Assembly (NCBI GenBank): GCA_027487385.1
Contig: JAIYDS010000156.1
Coordinates: forward strand, 1-49,935
Direction of reading: 5' to 3'
Length of the DNA stretch: 49,935 bases
Source: Acetobacteraceae bacterium
GTDB lineage: Bacteria; Pseudomonadota; Alphaproteobacteria; Acetobacterales; Acetobacteraceae
Notes under the pieces: generated by a model
Told to the model about the DNA's origin: nothing
Seen by the model: the letters and a program-made list of their open reading frames with translations, nothing else
The model's database searches: none
Shown: in pieces, positions 16,839 to 26,100 of the stretch
Layout: each line of letters opens with the position of its first letter
Position numbering within the stretch: the stretch's first letter is position 1
Translations under genes and position numbers: made by a program

Positions 16839-17621
16839 ATGCCCCGCGTGATCGCCGCCTGCTGGACCATGACCGACATCGCCCTGGGCGGTGCGGATGT
16901 GGGGGGGCGCACCTTGGCCCTGGATCAGGTGGCTCGGGAGGCGGAGACGCAGCTTCGCCTCCTTGGTCGGCAGGGGGCGGCGCCGGGCGTGCGGCTCTTC
17001 GTGGTCCCCGAGTATTTCTTCAATGCCGGCGGGGGCCTGGTCTCACGCAGCGACAAGCACGCCATCTACCGGCGGTTGGAAGGGATCAGCGCGAGCATCC
17101 CCGACGTGATCCTCGTCGCGGGGACCATTGCCTATTCCAAGGGGATCTTCAGCACCGATGTGCGGAGCGTCTCGCCCATTCTGCTCGGCGGGCAGATCAT
17201 GAAGAAACTCTACAAGGCGCATGATGACGGCGTCTATCAGATCAATGGCACCTTCCGCACCAAGACCGATCAAGGAAAGGGCGTCCCTCTCGTGCAATTG
17301 CAAGGGGTCTCCATCGGCGTGGATATTTGCATGGACTACAACCGGGAGCGGATGAAGGCCTATATCGCGGCCCATGGATTGCCGCTGCCGGATATTCACA
17401 TCCATATCAGCGGGACCAATGCCTATGGGGCGGTGAGCGCATCGCCCCGCGTGGGCGGGCTCTACCTGCATTGCGACCTCGGCGGAAAGGGCACGCGGGC
17501 AGCCCGTGCCGGGCTGGTCACGGGCTTTGACGGCGTCACGGCCCAGGTCGCCGATCTGGCGCCGAGCCGGCAATACGTGCTGCCCCTCGGCCGGATGACC
17601 CTCTTTGACGCGACCATCTAG
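16839..17621 (+). CDS. Nitrilase-superfamily (carbon-nitrogen hydrolase) protein, atypical
   Basis: 260-aa protein with a readable Glu-Lys-Cys arrangement of the nitrilase fold: E58 in FVVPEYFF, a Lys in MKKLYKAHDDG (122-126) and C164 in GVDICMDYNRE. The residues after the Cys (MDYNRER) differ from the usual R-F-P-E of amidases and nitrilases, so the branch and substrate are unclear. Start ATG 16839 is chosen over the earlier frame opening at 16809 because GAAGGACGGAG sits 8 nt upstream and the beta-strand PRVIAACW begins there. Cytosolic, with no signal peptide. Codon use at third positions is somewhat less GC-biased than in its neighbours. Confidence 0.75.
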   Translation: MPRVIAACWTMTDIALGGADVGGRTLALDQVAREAETQLRLLGRQGAAPGVRLFVVPEYFFNAGGGLVSRSDKHAIYRRLEGISASIPDVILVAGTIAYSKGIFSTDVRSVSPILLGGQIMKKLYKAHDDGVYQINGTFRTKTDQGKGVPLVQLQGVSIGVDICMDYNRERMKAYIAAHGLPLPDIHIHISGTNAYGAVSASPRVGGLYLHCDLGGKGTRAARAGLVTGFDGVTAQVADLAPSRQYVLPLGRMTLFDATI

Positions 17622-17656
17622 CCCCGGGCCGCTTGAGGGTTTTCGCCAGCGGGCCT

Positions 17657-17680
17657 AAACCCTGCCGCGTGGCAAGGTTT
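17657..17680 (+). promoter_or_regulatory. Copper-box-like palindrome at the start of the copper-uptake operon
   Basis: AAACCCTGCC (17657-17666), GCGT, GGCAAGGTTT (17671-17680): 10-bp arms with one mismatch. The half-sites ACCCTGCC and GTGGCA match those of the copA operator at 8250-8268, with the dyad 1 nt shorter between TGCC and GGCA. It overlaps the likely GTG start of the next gene, so it could be a DNA operator, an RNA hairpin over the start, or the 3' hairpin of the gene ending at 17621. Confidence 0.45.
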
Positions 17681-18049
17681 CGTCCCTTCCTGATCCGCCT
17701 GCTCGCGGCCGTCCTGCTGTTGCAGTCGGGCGTGGCGGTGGCCCATTGCCTGCGCGGGATGAGCGGCGCCGAGGGCCTGCTGGTCGAGATCTGCTCGACC
17801 GACGGGCTGCGGACCATCCGCCTGGATGCGAATGGCGAGCCTGCGCCGGAACACGCACCCGAGGCCGAGGGCGGCTTCTGCCCCGTTTGCCACGGCCTGC
17901 CGGGCGTTGCCCTGCCCGAACCTCTCCGCCTCGCCACGCCGGCCTGGCTCGGCACCACCGTCACCTGGCAGGATACGGCCGAGCCCCGCCTGCGCCCCCC
18001 CGCCCGCGCCCCGCCCTACGCGACCCGCGCCCCTCCCGTCACGGCCTGA
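17669..18049 (+). CDS. Small exported DUF2946-like protein
   Basis: About 126-aa protein. A hydrophobic signal peptide (FLIRLLAAVLLLQSGVAVA) is followed by a short domain with EICSTDG and CPVCHGLP. An ICS-x-G motif followed by a paired-cysteine motif is typical of DUF2946-like proteins found beside copper-linked TonB receptors. The Cys/His pairs could bind copper; that is inference. The start is uncertain: GTG 17669 gives the cleanest signal peptide, TTG 17633 is an alternative, and neither has a clear ribosome site. First gene of a four-gene plus-strand operon. Confidence 0.65.
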   Translation: MARFRPFLIRLLAAVLLLQSGVAVAHCLRGMSGAEGLLVEICSTDGLRTIRLDANGEPAPEHAPEAEGGFCPVCHGLPGVALPEPLRLATPAWLGTTVTWQDTAEPRLRPPARAPPYATRAPPVTA

Positions 18050-18116
18050 ACACACCCGCCCGCGCGGCCCGGCTGCCCGGGCGCCGCGCCCGTTCCTGCC
18101 CTGACGGATCCTCGCC

Positions 18117-20171
18117 ATGTCCCTGTTGCGCCGCGCCCTGCTCAGCGCGCCTTTCTGCCTTTCCCTCGCCATTCCCGCCTGGGCCCAGCAACCCGCGGCC
18201 GAGCCGACGGTCCGGCTGCCCTCGCCGGTGTTTGACCTGGGCGAGCTGGTGGTGCCCGCCCCCCGCAACCGCCCGCAATGGCCCGCCACGGTCAGCCGGG
18301 TGGATCGGCAATTGCTTGATGACCTGGATGCGACGCGCCTGCCCGATGCGCTGCTCGCCGTGCCCGGCGTCACGCTGAACCCGGGCAACCGGGGCGGCAG
18401 CCGCAACGAGACCGCCTTCTCGTTGCGCGGCTTTGACCAGCTGCGGGTTCCCGTGCTGATCGATGGCATCCCGATCTATGTGCCCTATGACGGCTATCTG
18501 GACATCAACCGCCTGCTGCTGGGCGGGGCGGAGCGCGTCGAGGTCACCAAGGGCTTCGCGCCCATGGTCTTCGGCCCCAATGCGCTGGGCGGCGCGGTCA
18601 ACATCATCTCCCGCCGGCCGACGCGCGCGGTGGAGCTGGATGCCCGCATCGCCTTCGACCTGCAGAACAGCGGCGATTACAGCGGCGTGCGCGCCAGCGC
18701 CGCCTTCGGCACCGCGCAGGAGCGTTTCTACGCGCAGGGCAGCGTCTCCGTCCTCTCGCAGGATTCGACGCAACTGCCCCAGAGCTTCAACCCCGGCCTG
18801 TTCCAGCCGCAAGGCGACCGGCTGCGCAGCAACACGCAGGATGTGCGACTGACGGGCAAGCTCGGCATCACGCCGAACGACACGGATGAATATGCCATCG
18901 GCTTCGCCATCCAGCGCGGCGAGCGCGGCGCGCCGCCCTATGCCGGGCTCGACCCCACGCGGGCGATCTTCTTCGACTGGCCGCGCTACGACAAGGACAG
19001 CCTCTATCTGCTCACCCGCACCGCGCTGCCCTTTGGCGAAGGCAGCTTCCTGCGAATGCGCGCCTATTACGACAGCTTCCGCAACCGCCTGATGCGCTAT
19101 GACGACCAGACCTACACCACGCAGCGACGGCCCTTCGCCTTTGACAGCTCCTATGACGACCACACGCTGGGCGGCGGCATCGAGTTCGGCACCAACACGC
19201 TGCCTGGCGGCAATATCCGCATCGCCTACAACACCAAATACGATGTGCACCGCGAATTCGGCCCACGCACGCCGCAGAGCGAGATGCGCGACATCATCCA
19301 CTCCTTCGGCACGGATGTGACGCAGCGGCTGACGCCCTGGCTGACGGCCACCGCCGGCCTCAGTTACGACATCCGCGACGCCATCTCGGCGCAGGACCCG
19401 GCCACAGGGGGCGTGGCCCGCTTCCCGACCGAGAGCCAATACGCGCTGAACGGGCAATTCGGCCTGCTGGCCCAGGTGAATGCGGAGAATGACCTCTTCG
19501 CCAATATCGCCCGCCGTTCGCGCTTCGCCTCCATGTTCGAGCGCTATTCCTATCGCCTCGGCAATGGCATCCCCAACCCGAACCTGGCGCCGGAGCGGGC
19601 GACCAACATGGAAATCGGCTGGGAAACCCGGGCGCTGGCCAACACCACCTTCCGCGTCGCGGGCTTCTATTCGATGGTCAGCGACTTCATCCAGGCCGTC
19701 TCGGTCGGCCGCAGCCGGGTGGCGCCCTTCAACGTCATCACCCAGTCGCAGAATATCGGCGAGGCGAATTTCTACGGCGTGGAGCTGAGCCTCGAAGCCC
19801 GGCTGCGCCCCGATCTTCGGCTCACCGCCAACTACACCTATCTCGTGCGGGAGCGGGAGGATACGCGCACCACCCCCTTCTTCGGCACGCCGCGGCAGCG
19901 GGTGTTTGTCAGCGCCACCTGGGATGTGACGCCCCGCTTCCAGCTGGTGCCGAGCGTCTTCGGCCAGTCGGACATGTTCACGACCGACCTCGGGACGCGC
20001 CGGCCGGTCAATGGCTTCGCCATTCCCAATCTGCGCGCCGCCTATCGGCTCAACGACAATCTGAGCGTGGAGGGGATCATCTCCAACATCACCGACACGC
20101 GCTTCGCCTATGATGACGGCTTCCCCAATCCGGGCCGATCCTTCCGCTTCGGCCTGCGGGGGACGTTGTGA
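18117..20171 (+). CDS. TonB-dependent outer-membrane receptor
   Basis: 684-aa receptor. It has a signal peptide (MSLLRRALLSAPFCLSLAIPAWA) and a TonB-box-like FDLGELVV near residue 40. A plug domain follows (about 55-165, with VPGVTLNPGNRGG, FSLRGFDQLR and ALGGAVNIISR), then a 22-strand barrel ending SFRFGLRGTL with the C-terminal hydrophobic beta-signal. TonB receptors import scarce ligands such as metal chelates or cofactors. Flanking genes (DUF2946-like upstream, PCuAC chaperone downstream) point to copper or a copper complex rather than a siderophore. That substrate assignment is inferred from context. Confidence 0.93.
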   Translation: MSLLRRALLSAPFCLSLAIPAWAQQPAAEPTVRLPSPVFDLGELVVPAPRNRPQWPATVSRVDRQLLDDLDATRLPDALLAVPGVTLNPGNRGGSRNETAFSLRGFDQLRVPVLIDGIPIYVPYDGYLDINRLLLGGAERVEVTKGFAPMVFGPNALGGAVNIISRRPTRAVELDARIAFDLQNSGDYSGVRASAAFGTAQERFYAQGSVSVLSQDSTQLPQSFNPGLFQPQGDRLRSNTQDVRLTGKLGITPNDTDEYAIGFAIQRGERGAPPYAGLDPTRAIFFDWPRYDKDSLYLLTRTALPFGEGSFLRMRAYYDSFRNRLMRYDDQTYTTQRRPFAFDSSYDDHTLGGGIEFGTNTLPGGNIRIAYNTKYDVHREFGPRTPQSEMRDIIHSFGTDVTQRLTPWLTATAGLSYDIRDAISAQDPATGGVARFPTESQYALNGQFGLLAQVNAENDLFANIARRSRFASMFERYSYRLGNGIPNPNLAPERATNMEIGWETRALANTTFRVAGFYSMVSDFIQAVSVGRSRVAPFNVITQSQNIGEANFYGVELSLEARLRPDLRLTANYTYLVREREDTRTTPFFGTPRQRVFVSATWDVTPRFQLVPSVFGQSDMFTTDLGTRRPVNGFAIPNLRAAYRLNDNLSVEGIISNITDTRFAYDDGFPNPGRSFRFGLRGTL

Positions 20172-20728
20172 TGCGCCGGCGTTGCCTCCTGGCCGGACTG
20201 GCCCTGGCGCCGCTGGCGGCCCGCGCGCAGGCTCCGGCGCGCAGCCGGCCCATGTCGGAGATGCGCGGCGGCTGCGAGAATTTCGGCCTGGACCTGCGGG
20301 CGGAATTGGCCCGTTTCGCCGGCGCGGCCCGTCCATTTGCAGCCACGCCCGGCGCGCCCGATCCGGCGGCCGAGCCGCTGCGCCCGGACGAGTTGGCCGA
20401 TGCGGCGCTGCTGCCCTTTGGCGGGTATCGGCCTCTCTCCCCGCCGGCGCAGTCCCGCAGCGCCGAGGGCCGCTTCGGCGGGCATCTGCCGATCCTGCTG
20501 CCGCGTGCCGGGCGCTGGCGCATTTCCGCCGGGCCGGGTGGCTCCTGGTACGACTTGCTCGATGCGAGCGGCACGCCCCAGGCGGACCCCTGGTTCGAGA
20601 TGCAGACCGGCTGCCAGAGCCTGTTCAAGACGGTGGTTTTCGCCGTGCCCGCCGGGGGGCGCTTCATCCTCGCGATCAATGGCAATCGCACGCGGCAGCT
20701 TCATATCCTGGTCTCGGCCGATGCCTGA
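20171..20728 (+). CDS. Exported protein of unknown function in the copper-linked operon
   Basis: 185-aa protein that I do not recognise. The signal peptide (MRRRCLLAGLALAPLAARAQA) is clear. The mature part has two cysteines (GGCENF near residue 36 and QTGCQSLF near 152) that could pair, and beta-rich segments (GRWRISAGPGGSWYDLLDA, FILAINGNRTRQLHILVS) suggesting a small beta-sandwich. It overlaps the TonB receptor stop (TGATG), so it is translationally coupled to it. Proteins in this position could bind or reduce the imported metal in the periplasm, but there is no His/Met-rich metal site. GTG 20168 is the alternative start. Confidence 0.75.
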   Translation: MRRRCLLAGLALAPLAARAQAPARSRPMSEMRGGCENFGLDLRAELARFAGAARPFAATPGAPDPAAEPLRPDELADAALLPFGGYRPLSPPAQSRSAEGRFGGHLPILLPRAGRWRISAGPGGSWYDLLDASGTPQADPWFEMQTGCQSLFKTVVFAVPAGGRFILAINGNRTRQLHILVSADA

Positions 20729-20805
20729 CCAGGACAGCCGCCGGGCGGGGCGCCGCTGCCTCGCCCGCCCCGCTTCCTTCTGACCCTCAACCCAGGACCA
20801 TCCCC

Positions 20806-21279
20806 ATGACCTCACGCCGTCTTCTGCTTCTTGCCACGCCCCTGCTGCCCGTCGCGGCCGCCGCCCAGGGGCATGACCGCATCACCGAACTGGGCCCGCT
20901 GCGCATCGTGAACCCCTGGACCCGCGCGGCGGGGCAGGGGATGCAGGGCGGCGGCTTCCTCGTCATCCGCAACACCGGCGCCGCGCCGGACCGGCTGGTT
21001 TCCGCCAGCTCCCCCGCCGCGGGCCGGATGGAGCTGCACACCCATATCCGCGATGGCGATGTGATGCGCATGCGCCCGGTGAACGACATCCCCGTGCCGG
21101 CGAATGGCGAGGTGACGCTCCAGCCGGGCGGGCTGCACCTGATGCTGATCGGCCTGACCCAGCCGATGAATGCGGGCCAGACCATCCCCGTCACGCTGCG
21201 CTTCGAGCGGGCGGGCGAGGTGACGATCCAGCTCGCCGTGCAGGCGGCGGGCGCGCGGCAGCCGGCGCATCGGCATTGA
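20806..21279 (+). CDS. Periplasmic copper chaperone, PCuAC family
   Basis: 157-aa exported copper(I)-binding protein. A signal peptide (MTSRRLLLLATPLLPVAAAA) precedes a cupredoxin-like domain. The ligand set matches the PCuAC consensus H-X10-M-X21-H-X-M exactly: H78, M89, H111 and M113. Such proteins capture periplasmic copper and deliver it to the CuA or CuB site of cytochrome oxidase. The C-terminus ends in a short His tail (PAHRH). It lies 77 nt after the unknown exported protein. With the TonB receptor it makes a coherent copper-acquisition set. Confidence 0.92.
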   Translation: MTSRRLLLLATPLLPVAAAAQGHDRITELGPLRIVNPWTRAAGQGMQGGGFLVIRNTGAAPDRLVSASSPAAGRMELHTHIRDGDVMRMRPVNDIPVPANGEVTLQPGGLHLMLIGLTQPMNAGQTIPVTLRFERAGEVTIQLAVQAAGARQPAHRH

Positions 21280-21422
21280 GCGGAGGCGGCCGGGGCCGGG
21301 CCCTTGCCCAGCCCCGGGCGCGCCGTTAGATAAATTTTCATCCACCTTCGGCGAGTCTCCCGCGGGCCGCTCCCTGGCCCGCAAGGCGGCATTCCGCTGT
21401 GCCCCACCCCCACCCACGGATC

Positions 21423-22112
21423 ATGCCGATGCCGCGCCTGCTGCCCTTTGCCATCGCCCTTTTCATGCTGACGCCCTTCCTGCTCTGGGCGGGCTTCTTC
21501 GCCGGCGGGATGCGCAGCGGGGTGGAGGCCTGGCAATCCCCGGTGGGCTGGGTCCTGCTGGCGACCTCCCTGCCGCTGGCCGGCCTCTTCTGGATTCAGA
21601 ATCTGCGCCAGATGGGCGATTCCATGGGCGAGGCCTCGCGCCTCAGCCTTGCCGCGCGCCTGGCCCGGATCCTGCCCTTCGCCATGCTGGGGATCGGCGT
21701 CGCGGGCTCGGCCTGGCTCTGGCTGCGCGGGGAGGGGGTGGCGCTGGCGGTGATCGCGCTGCTGGCCACGCTGACGCTCTCGGTCCTGGGCCGGCTGGCG
21801 GCGGAGGATTCGGTCGAGCCGGGCTTCACCCCCATGCCCGCCGCGACGGATCACCGCGCCGAGGATGAGCTGGGGCGGGGCATCCTGGTCTTCCTGGCGA
21901 ATATCGCCATGGCCCTGGCGCTGATCGCCTATTACGTCACGCCGCAGGTGCTGTTCTGGGCGCTGGGCGGGCTGGTGCCCGTGGCCTTCGTGCTGATGAT
22001 GCGCCTGGCCTGGTGGGCCACCGAGGGCGGGGCCGCCGCGCCCGAGGCCCTGCCGGCTGCCGCGCAGGAAGCCGTGACCGAGGCCGAGGCGCCGCTGCGC
22101 CGCGCGGCCTGA
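21423..22112 (+). CDS. Hypothetical multi-pass membrane protein
   Basis: 229-aa protein with about six hydrophobic helices (residues about 5-27, 36-56, 80-97, 100-118, 152-172 and 176-196) and an acidic, alanine-rich cytosolic tail (EALPAAAQEAVTEAEAP). I do not recognise a family. ATG 21423 (or 21429) is preferred over GTG 21399, which would add a Pro/His-rich stretch before the first helix. The 143-nt gap upstream includes a GC stem (21290-21296 with 21311-21317) that may end the copper operon, then an AT-rich patch (TTAGATAAATTTTC) that may hold its promoter. Confidence 0.75.
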   Translation: MPMPRLLPFAIALFMLTPFLLWAGFFAGGMRSGVEAWQSPVGWVLLATSLPLAGLFWIQNLRQMGDSMGEASRLSLAARLARILPFAMLGIGVAGSAWLWLRGEGVALAVIALLATLTLSVLGRLAAEDSVEPGFTPMPAATDHRAEDELGRGILVFLANIAMALALIAYYVTPQVLFWALGGLVPVAFVLMMRLAWWATEGGAAAPEALPAAAQEAVTEAEAPLRRAA

Positions 22113-22179
22113 GGGGGGCGGCCCTTTCGCCGGCCCCGCTTCCTTGTATCTTGCGCGCCGCGCATCAGGGAGAGCGGGC

Positions 22180-22974
22180 ATGAACATCCAGGCGGCCGAG
22201 GCGACCACGCCCCTGCTCACCATCGAGGGCGCCCGCGCCACCATCCGGCTGAACCGCCCGGCCGTGCACAACCGGATCGAGCCGGCCGATCTTCTCATGC
22301 TCGGCCAGCATTTCGCGGCGGTCGAGGCCAATCCCGAAATCCGTGTGCTGGTGCTGACCGGCACCGGCAAGTCCTTTTCCTCCGGCTATCACCTGGGTGA
22401 CATGGCCGAGCGGCCGCAGGCCGAGGTGACGGCGCGCGCCGATGCGCCCTCCTTCGAGGGCGTCGCGGACCAGCTGGAGCGGCTGCGCGTGCCGACCATC
22501 TGCCGGCTGAATGGCGGCGTCTATGGCGGCTCGACCGATCTCGCGCTCTGCTGCGATTTCCGCATCGGCGTGGACACGGCGGAGATGTTCATGCCCGCCG
22601 CGCGGCTCGGCCTGCATTACTACCCCTCGGGGATGGTGCGCTATGTCAGCCGGCTCGGCCTGAATGCGGCGAAGAAGCTGTTCCTGACGGCGGAGAAGAT
22701 CCAGGCGCCCGAGATGCTCGCCATCGGCTACCTGACCGAGATGCTGCCGGCGGCCGAGCTGGATGCCCGGGTGGATGCGCTGGCCGAGCGGCTGGCGGCC
22801 ATGGCGCCCTTGGCCGTGCAGGGGGTGAAGCGCAGCCTGAACGAGATCGCGCGGCAGGAATTCGACGTGCAGGGCGCGCTGGACCGCGCCAAGGCGAGCC
22901 AGGCGAGCGAGGACCTGCAGGAAGGCCTCAAGGCGTTCCGAGAGAAGCGGGCCCCCGTCTTCAAGGGGCGCTAA
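22180..22974 (+). CDS. Enoyl-CoA hydratase/isomerase family protein
   Basis: 264-aa crotonase-fold enzyme acting on acyl-CoA thioesters. Oxyanion-hole segments are visible: GKSFSSGYHLGDM (about residue 65) and NGGVYGGSTDLALCCD (about 110-125). The position of the first catalytic Glu in true hydratases is occupied by Ser-Thr-Asp here (GGSTD), so hydratase activity is not assured. AGGGAGAG precedes the ATG at 22180. It stands alone on the plus strand and ends just before a single-arm palindromic repeat at 22981. The substrate is unknown. Confidence 0.88.
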   Translation: MNIQAAEATTPLLTIEGARATIRLNRPAVHNRIEPADLLMLGQHFAAVEANPEIRVLVLTGTGKSFSSGYHLGDMAERPQAEVTARADAPSFEGVADQLERLRVPTICRLNGGVYGGSTDLALCCDFRIGVDTAEMFMPAARLGLHYYPSGMVRYVSRLGLNAAKKLFLTAEKIQAPEMLAIGYLTEMLPAAELDARVDALAERLAAMAPLAVQGVKRSLNEIARQEFDVQGALDRAKASQASEDLQEGLKAFREKRAPVFKGR

Positions 22975-22980
22975 AGGAAA

Positions 22981-23016
22981 GGGGTCTGGGGCCCGTGGCC
23001 CCAGCCGCCGGAGGCC
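22981..23016. repeat. Dispersed palindromic element, copy B (single right arm)
   Basis: A 36-nt arm starting GGGGTCTGGGGCC and ending CCGCCGGAGGCC, identical to 29023-29058. It contains the 8-bp hairpin CTGGGGCC/GGCCCCAG and is followed by TTTCTG. Four nt separate it from the hydratase stop codon, so it may also act as a transcription terminator. Confidence 0.8.
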
Positions 23017-23141
23017 TTTCTGACTTCCGCCATGCGTCCCGCTAGGGCGGCCCCGGCAAAATCAGCAAATCCCTTGGCTGCCACCGCCGCGAAACCCGCC
23101 TATAAGCGGCGCAACATTTCGGCTTGGGATCACCCGCGCGC

Positions 23142-26100
23142 ATGTCCATCCACGCAGCCCTCACCCATCGCACCAGCTACCGCTATGACCGGCCGGTCAC
23201 GCTCGGGCCGCAGACCATCCGGCTGCGCCCGGCGCCGCATGCGCGCACGCCCATCCTCTCCTATTCGCTGAAGATCGAGCCGCAGCCGCATTTCCTGAAC
23301 TGGCAGCAGGACCCGCAGGGCAATTTCCAGGCCCGCGTGGTCTTCCCCGAGCGCGTCACGCATTTCGACGTGACGGTGGACCTCGTCGCCGACATGGCGA
23401 CCATCAACCCCTTCGACTTCTTCCTGGAGCCCGAGGCCGAGCACTACCCCTTCGCCTATGACCATGTGCTGGACGAGGAGCTGGCGCCCTTCCGCAAGCT
23501 CGCCGCCCCGGGGCCGCTGCTGAAGTCGCTGCTCGCGGAAATCCCGCGCGAGAAGGCGCGGATGGTGGATTTCCTGGTCTCCATCAACCAGCTGGTCCAG
23601 TCGCGCATCTCCTACATCGTGCGCATGGAGCCCGGCGTCTGGGACCCCGAGCGCACGCTGGGCGAGGGGCGGGGCTCCTGCCGCGACTCCGCCTGGTTGC
23701 TGGTGCAGGCGCTGCGGCATCTGGGCTTCGCCGCGCGCTTCGTCTCGGGCTACCTGATCCAGCTGGTGGCGGACCAGAAGCCGCTGGACGGCCCGGAAGG
23801 CCCGACGGCCGATTTCACCGACCTGCACGCCTGGGCCGAGGTCTATCTGCCCGGCGCCGGCTGGGTCGGCATGGACGCCACCTCCGGCCTGATGGCGGGC
23901 GAGGGGCATATCCCGCTGGCGGCCACGCCGGAGCCCGCCTCCGCCGCGCCCATCTCGGGCCTGGTCGAGAAGGCGGACACCGAATTCGAGTTCGAGATGC
24001 ATGTCACGCGCATCGTCGAGACGCCGCGCGTCACCAAGCCCTATACGGATGAGGTCTGGGCCGCGATCCGCGCCGCCGGCGACCGCGTGGATGAGGCGCT
24101 CAAGCGGCAGAACATGCGCCTGACCATGGGCGGCGAGCCCACCTTCGTGGCGGCCAGCGACCGCGAGGCGCCGGAATGGAACACGGATGCGCTGGGCCCC
24201 ACCAAGCGCGCCTATGCCAACCGGCTGCTGCGCCGGCTGATCCCGCTCTGGTCCAAGGGGGCCGTCATCCACACCGGCCAGGGCAAGCAATATCCGGGCG
24301 AGCCGCTGCCGCGCTTCGCGCTCTCGGCGCATTGGCGGCGCGATGGCGAGCCGGTCTGGCGCAACCCGGCGCTGCTGGCCTCGGATGACGATACGGATGA
24401 TGCCAACCATGTGACCGCCGCCCATTTCGCGGCGAGCCTGGCCGAGCGGCTGCAGGTGCCGCCCGAATTGGCCAAGGAGGCGCATGAGGACATCCACTAC
24501 TACCTCTGGCGCGAAAGCCGCCTGCCGGCGAATGTCGTCGCCGAGGACAGCAAGCTGGCCGACCCGCTGGAACGCAAGCGCTTCGCCCGCCTGTTCCGTG
24601 GCGGGCTGGCCACGCCGACCGGCACGGTTCTGCCGCTGCGCCGCGTGGTGCAGGGCGGGCAGCGGCGCTGGCAATCGGGCCGCTGGTTCTTCCGCGATGA
24701 CACGCTCTTCCTGACGCCGGGCGATGCGCCGATGGGGCTGCGCCTGCCGCTCACCTCGCTGCCCTGGATTGATCCGGCCGAACTGGCGAAGGAGCTGGAC
24801 AGCCCCGCCGATCCCTTCGCGCCCGAGACGGAACTGCCCCTGCTGGAGCAGATCCGCGCCAGCTTCCGCACGCCCGGCACCGGCAACGACCCCTATGCCC
24901 TGCCGGCCGACCAGCGCCCCACGCCGCAGCCGGCGCCGGAAGTGGGCATGGACGATCCCGCGCAGGTCCGCACCGCACTCTGCGTCGAGCCGCGCGGCGG
25001 CATGATCCACGTGTTTCTTCCGCCGCTTTACGCGGTGGAGGATTGGCTGGAGCTGATCGCCGCCATCGAGGACACGGCCCAGGAAACCGGCCGCAAGGTC
25101 TTCATCGAGGGCTATCTGCCGCCCGAGGATTCGCGCCTCCAGCATTTCTCCGTCACGCCTGATCCGGGCGTGATCGAGGCCAATATCCACCCGGCCGAAT
25201 CCTGGCCCGAAATGGTGGAGCGCACCGAGCAGCTCTATGAGGAAGCCCGCCAGATCGGCCTTTCCACCGAGAAGTTCATGCAGGATGGGCGGCATGTCGG
25301 CACCGGCGGCGGCAATCATGTGGTGATGGGCGCGGCCCGCGCGGAGGATTCACCCTTCCTGCGCCGGCCGGACCTGCTGCGCAGCCTCGTCTCCTTCTGG
25401 CACAACCACCCCTCGCTGAGCTTCATGTTCAGCGGGCTCTTCATCGGCCCCACCAGCCAGCATCCGCGCGTGGATGAGGCGCGGATGGATGCGCTGCGCG
25501 AGCTGGAGATCGCCTTTGGCGAGCTGGACCGCATGGGGGGCAACCCGCCGCCCTGGATGACGGACCGCCTGTTCCGCAACATCCTGGCCGACATGACCGG
25601 CAACACCCACCGGACGGAATTCTGCATCGACAAGATGTATGACCCGAACTCGTCCTCCGGCCGGCGCGGCCTGGTGGAATTCCGCGCCTTCGAGATGCCG
25701 CCCCATGCGCAGATGAGTGCGGCGCAGATGCTGCTGATGCGCTCGGCCCTGGCGGCCTTCTGGGACCAGCCCTATCGCCGCTCGCTGGTGCGCTGGGGCA
25801 CCTCGCTGCATGACCGCTTCATGCTGCCGCATTACGCGCGGGAAGACCTGCACGGCGCGCTGGAGGAACTCAGCCAGATGGGCTTCGGGCTCGACCCCGC
25901 CTGGTTCGCGCCGCATGTGGAATTCCGCTTCCCCAAGATCGGCGAGGTCAACGTCTCGGGCATGGGCCTGGAATTGCGCGCGGCCCTGGAGCCCTGGCAT
26001 GTGCTGGGCGAGGAGCAGGCCGCCGGCGGCACCGTCCGCTACGTGGACAGCAGCGCCGAGCGCGTGCAGGCGCGCGTGACGAATTGGGTGCCGGAGCGCT

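Noticed and set aside
18039..20336. 765-codon minus-strand frame opposite the TonB receptor
   Set aside because: Antisense shadow; the plus-strand TonB receptor has a signal peptide, plug and barrel end.
21290..21317. GC hairpin CCGGGGC/GCCCCGG after the PCuAC gene as a terminator
   Set aside because: No T-run follows and the stem is only 7 bp in very GC-rich sequence, so chance pairing is likely.
23074..23106. TTGGCT and TATAAG as a promoter for the DUF2126 gene
   Set aside because: The -10 is good but the spacer is 21 nt, outside the normal range; mentioned only in the gene entry.
23130..25319. 729-codon minus-strand frame opposite the DUF2126 gene
   Set aside because: Antisense shadow with GC3-driven openness; the plus-strand protein has full family motifs.
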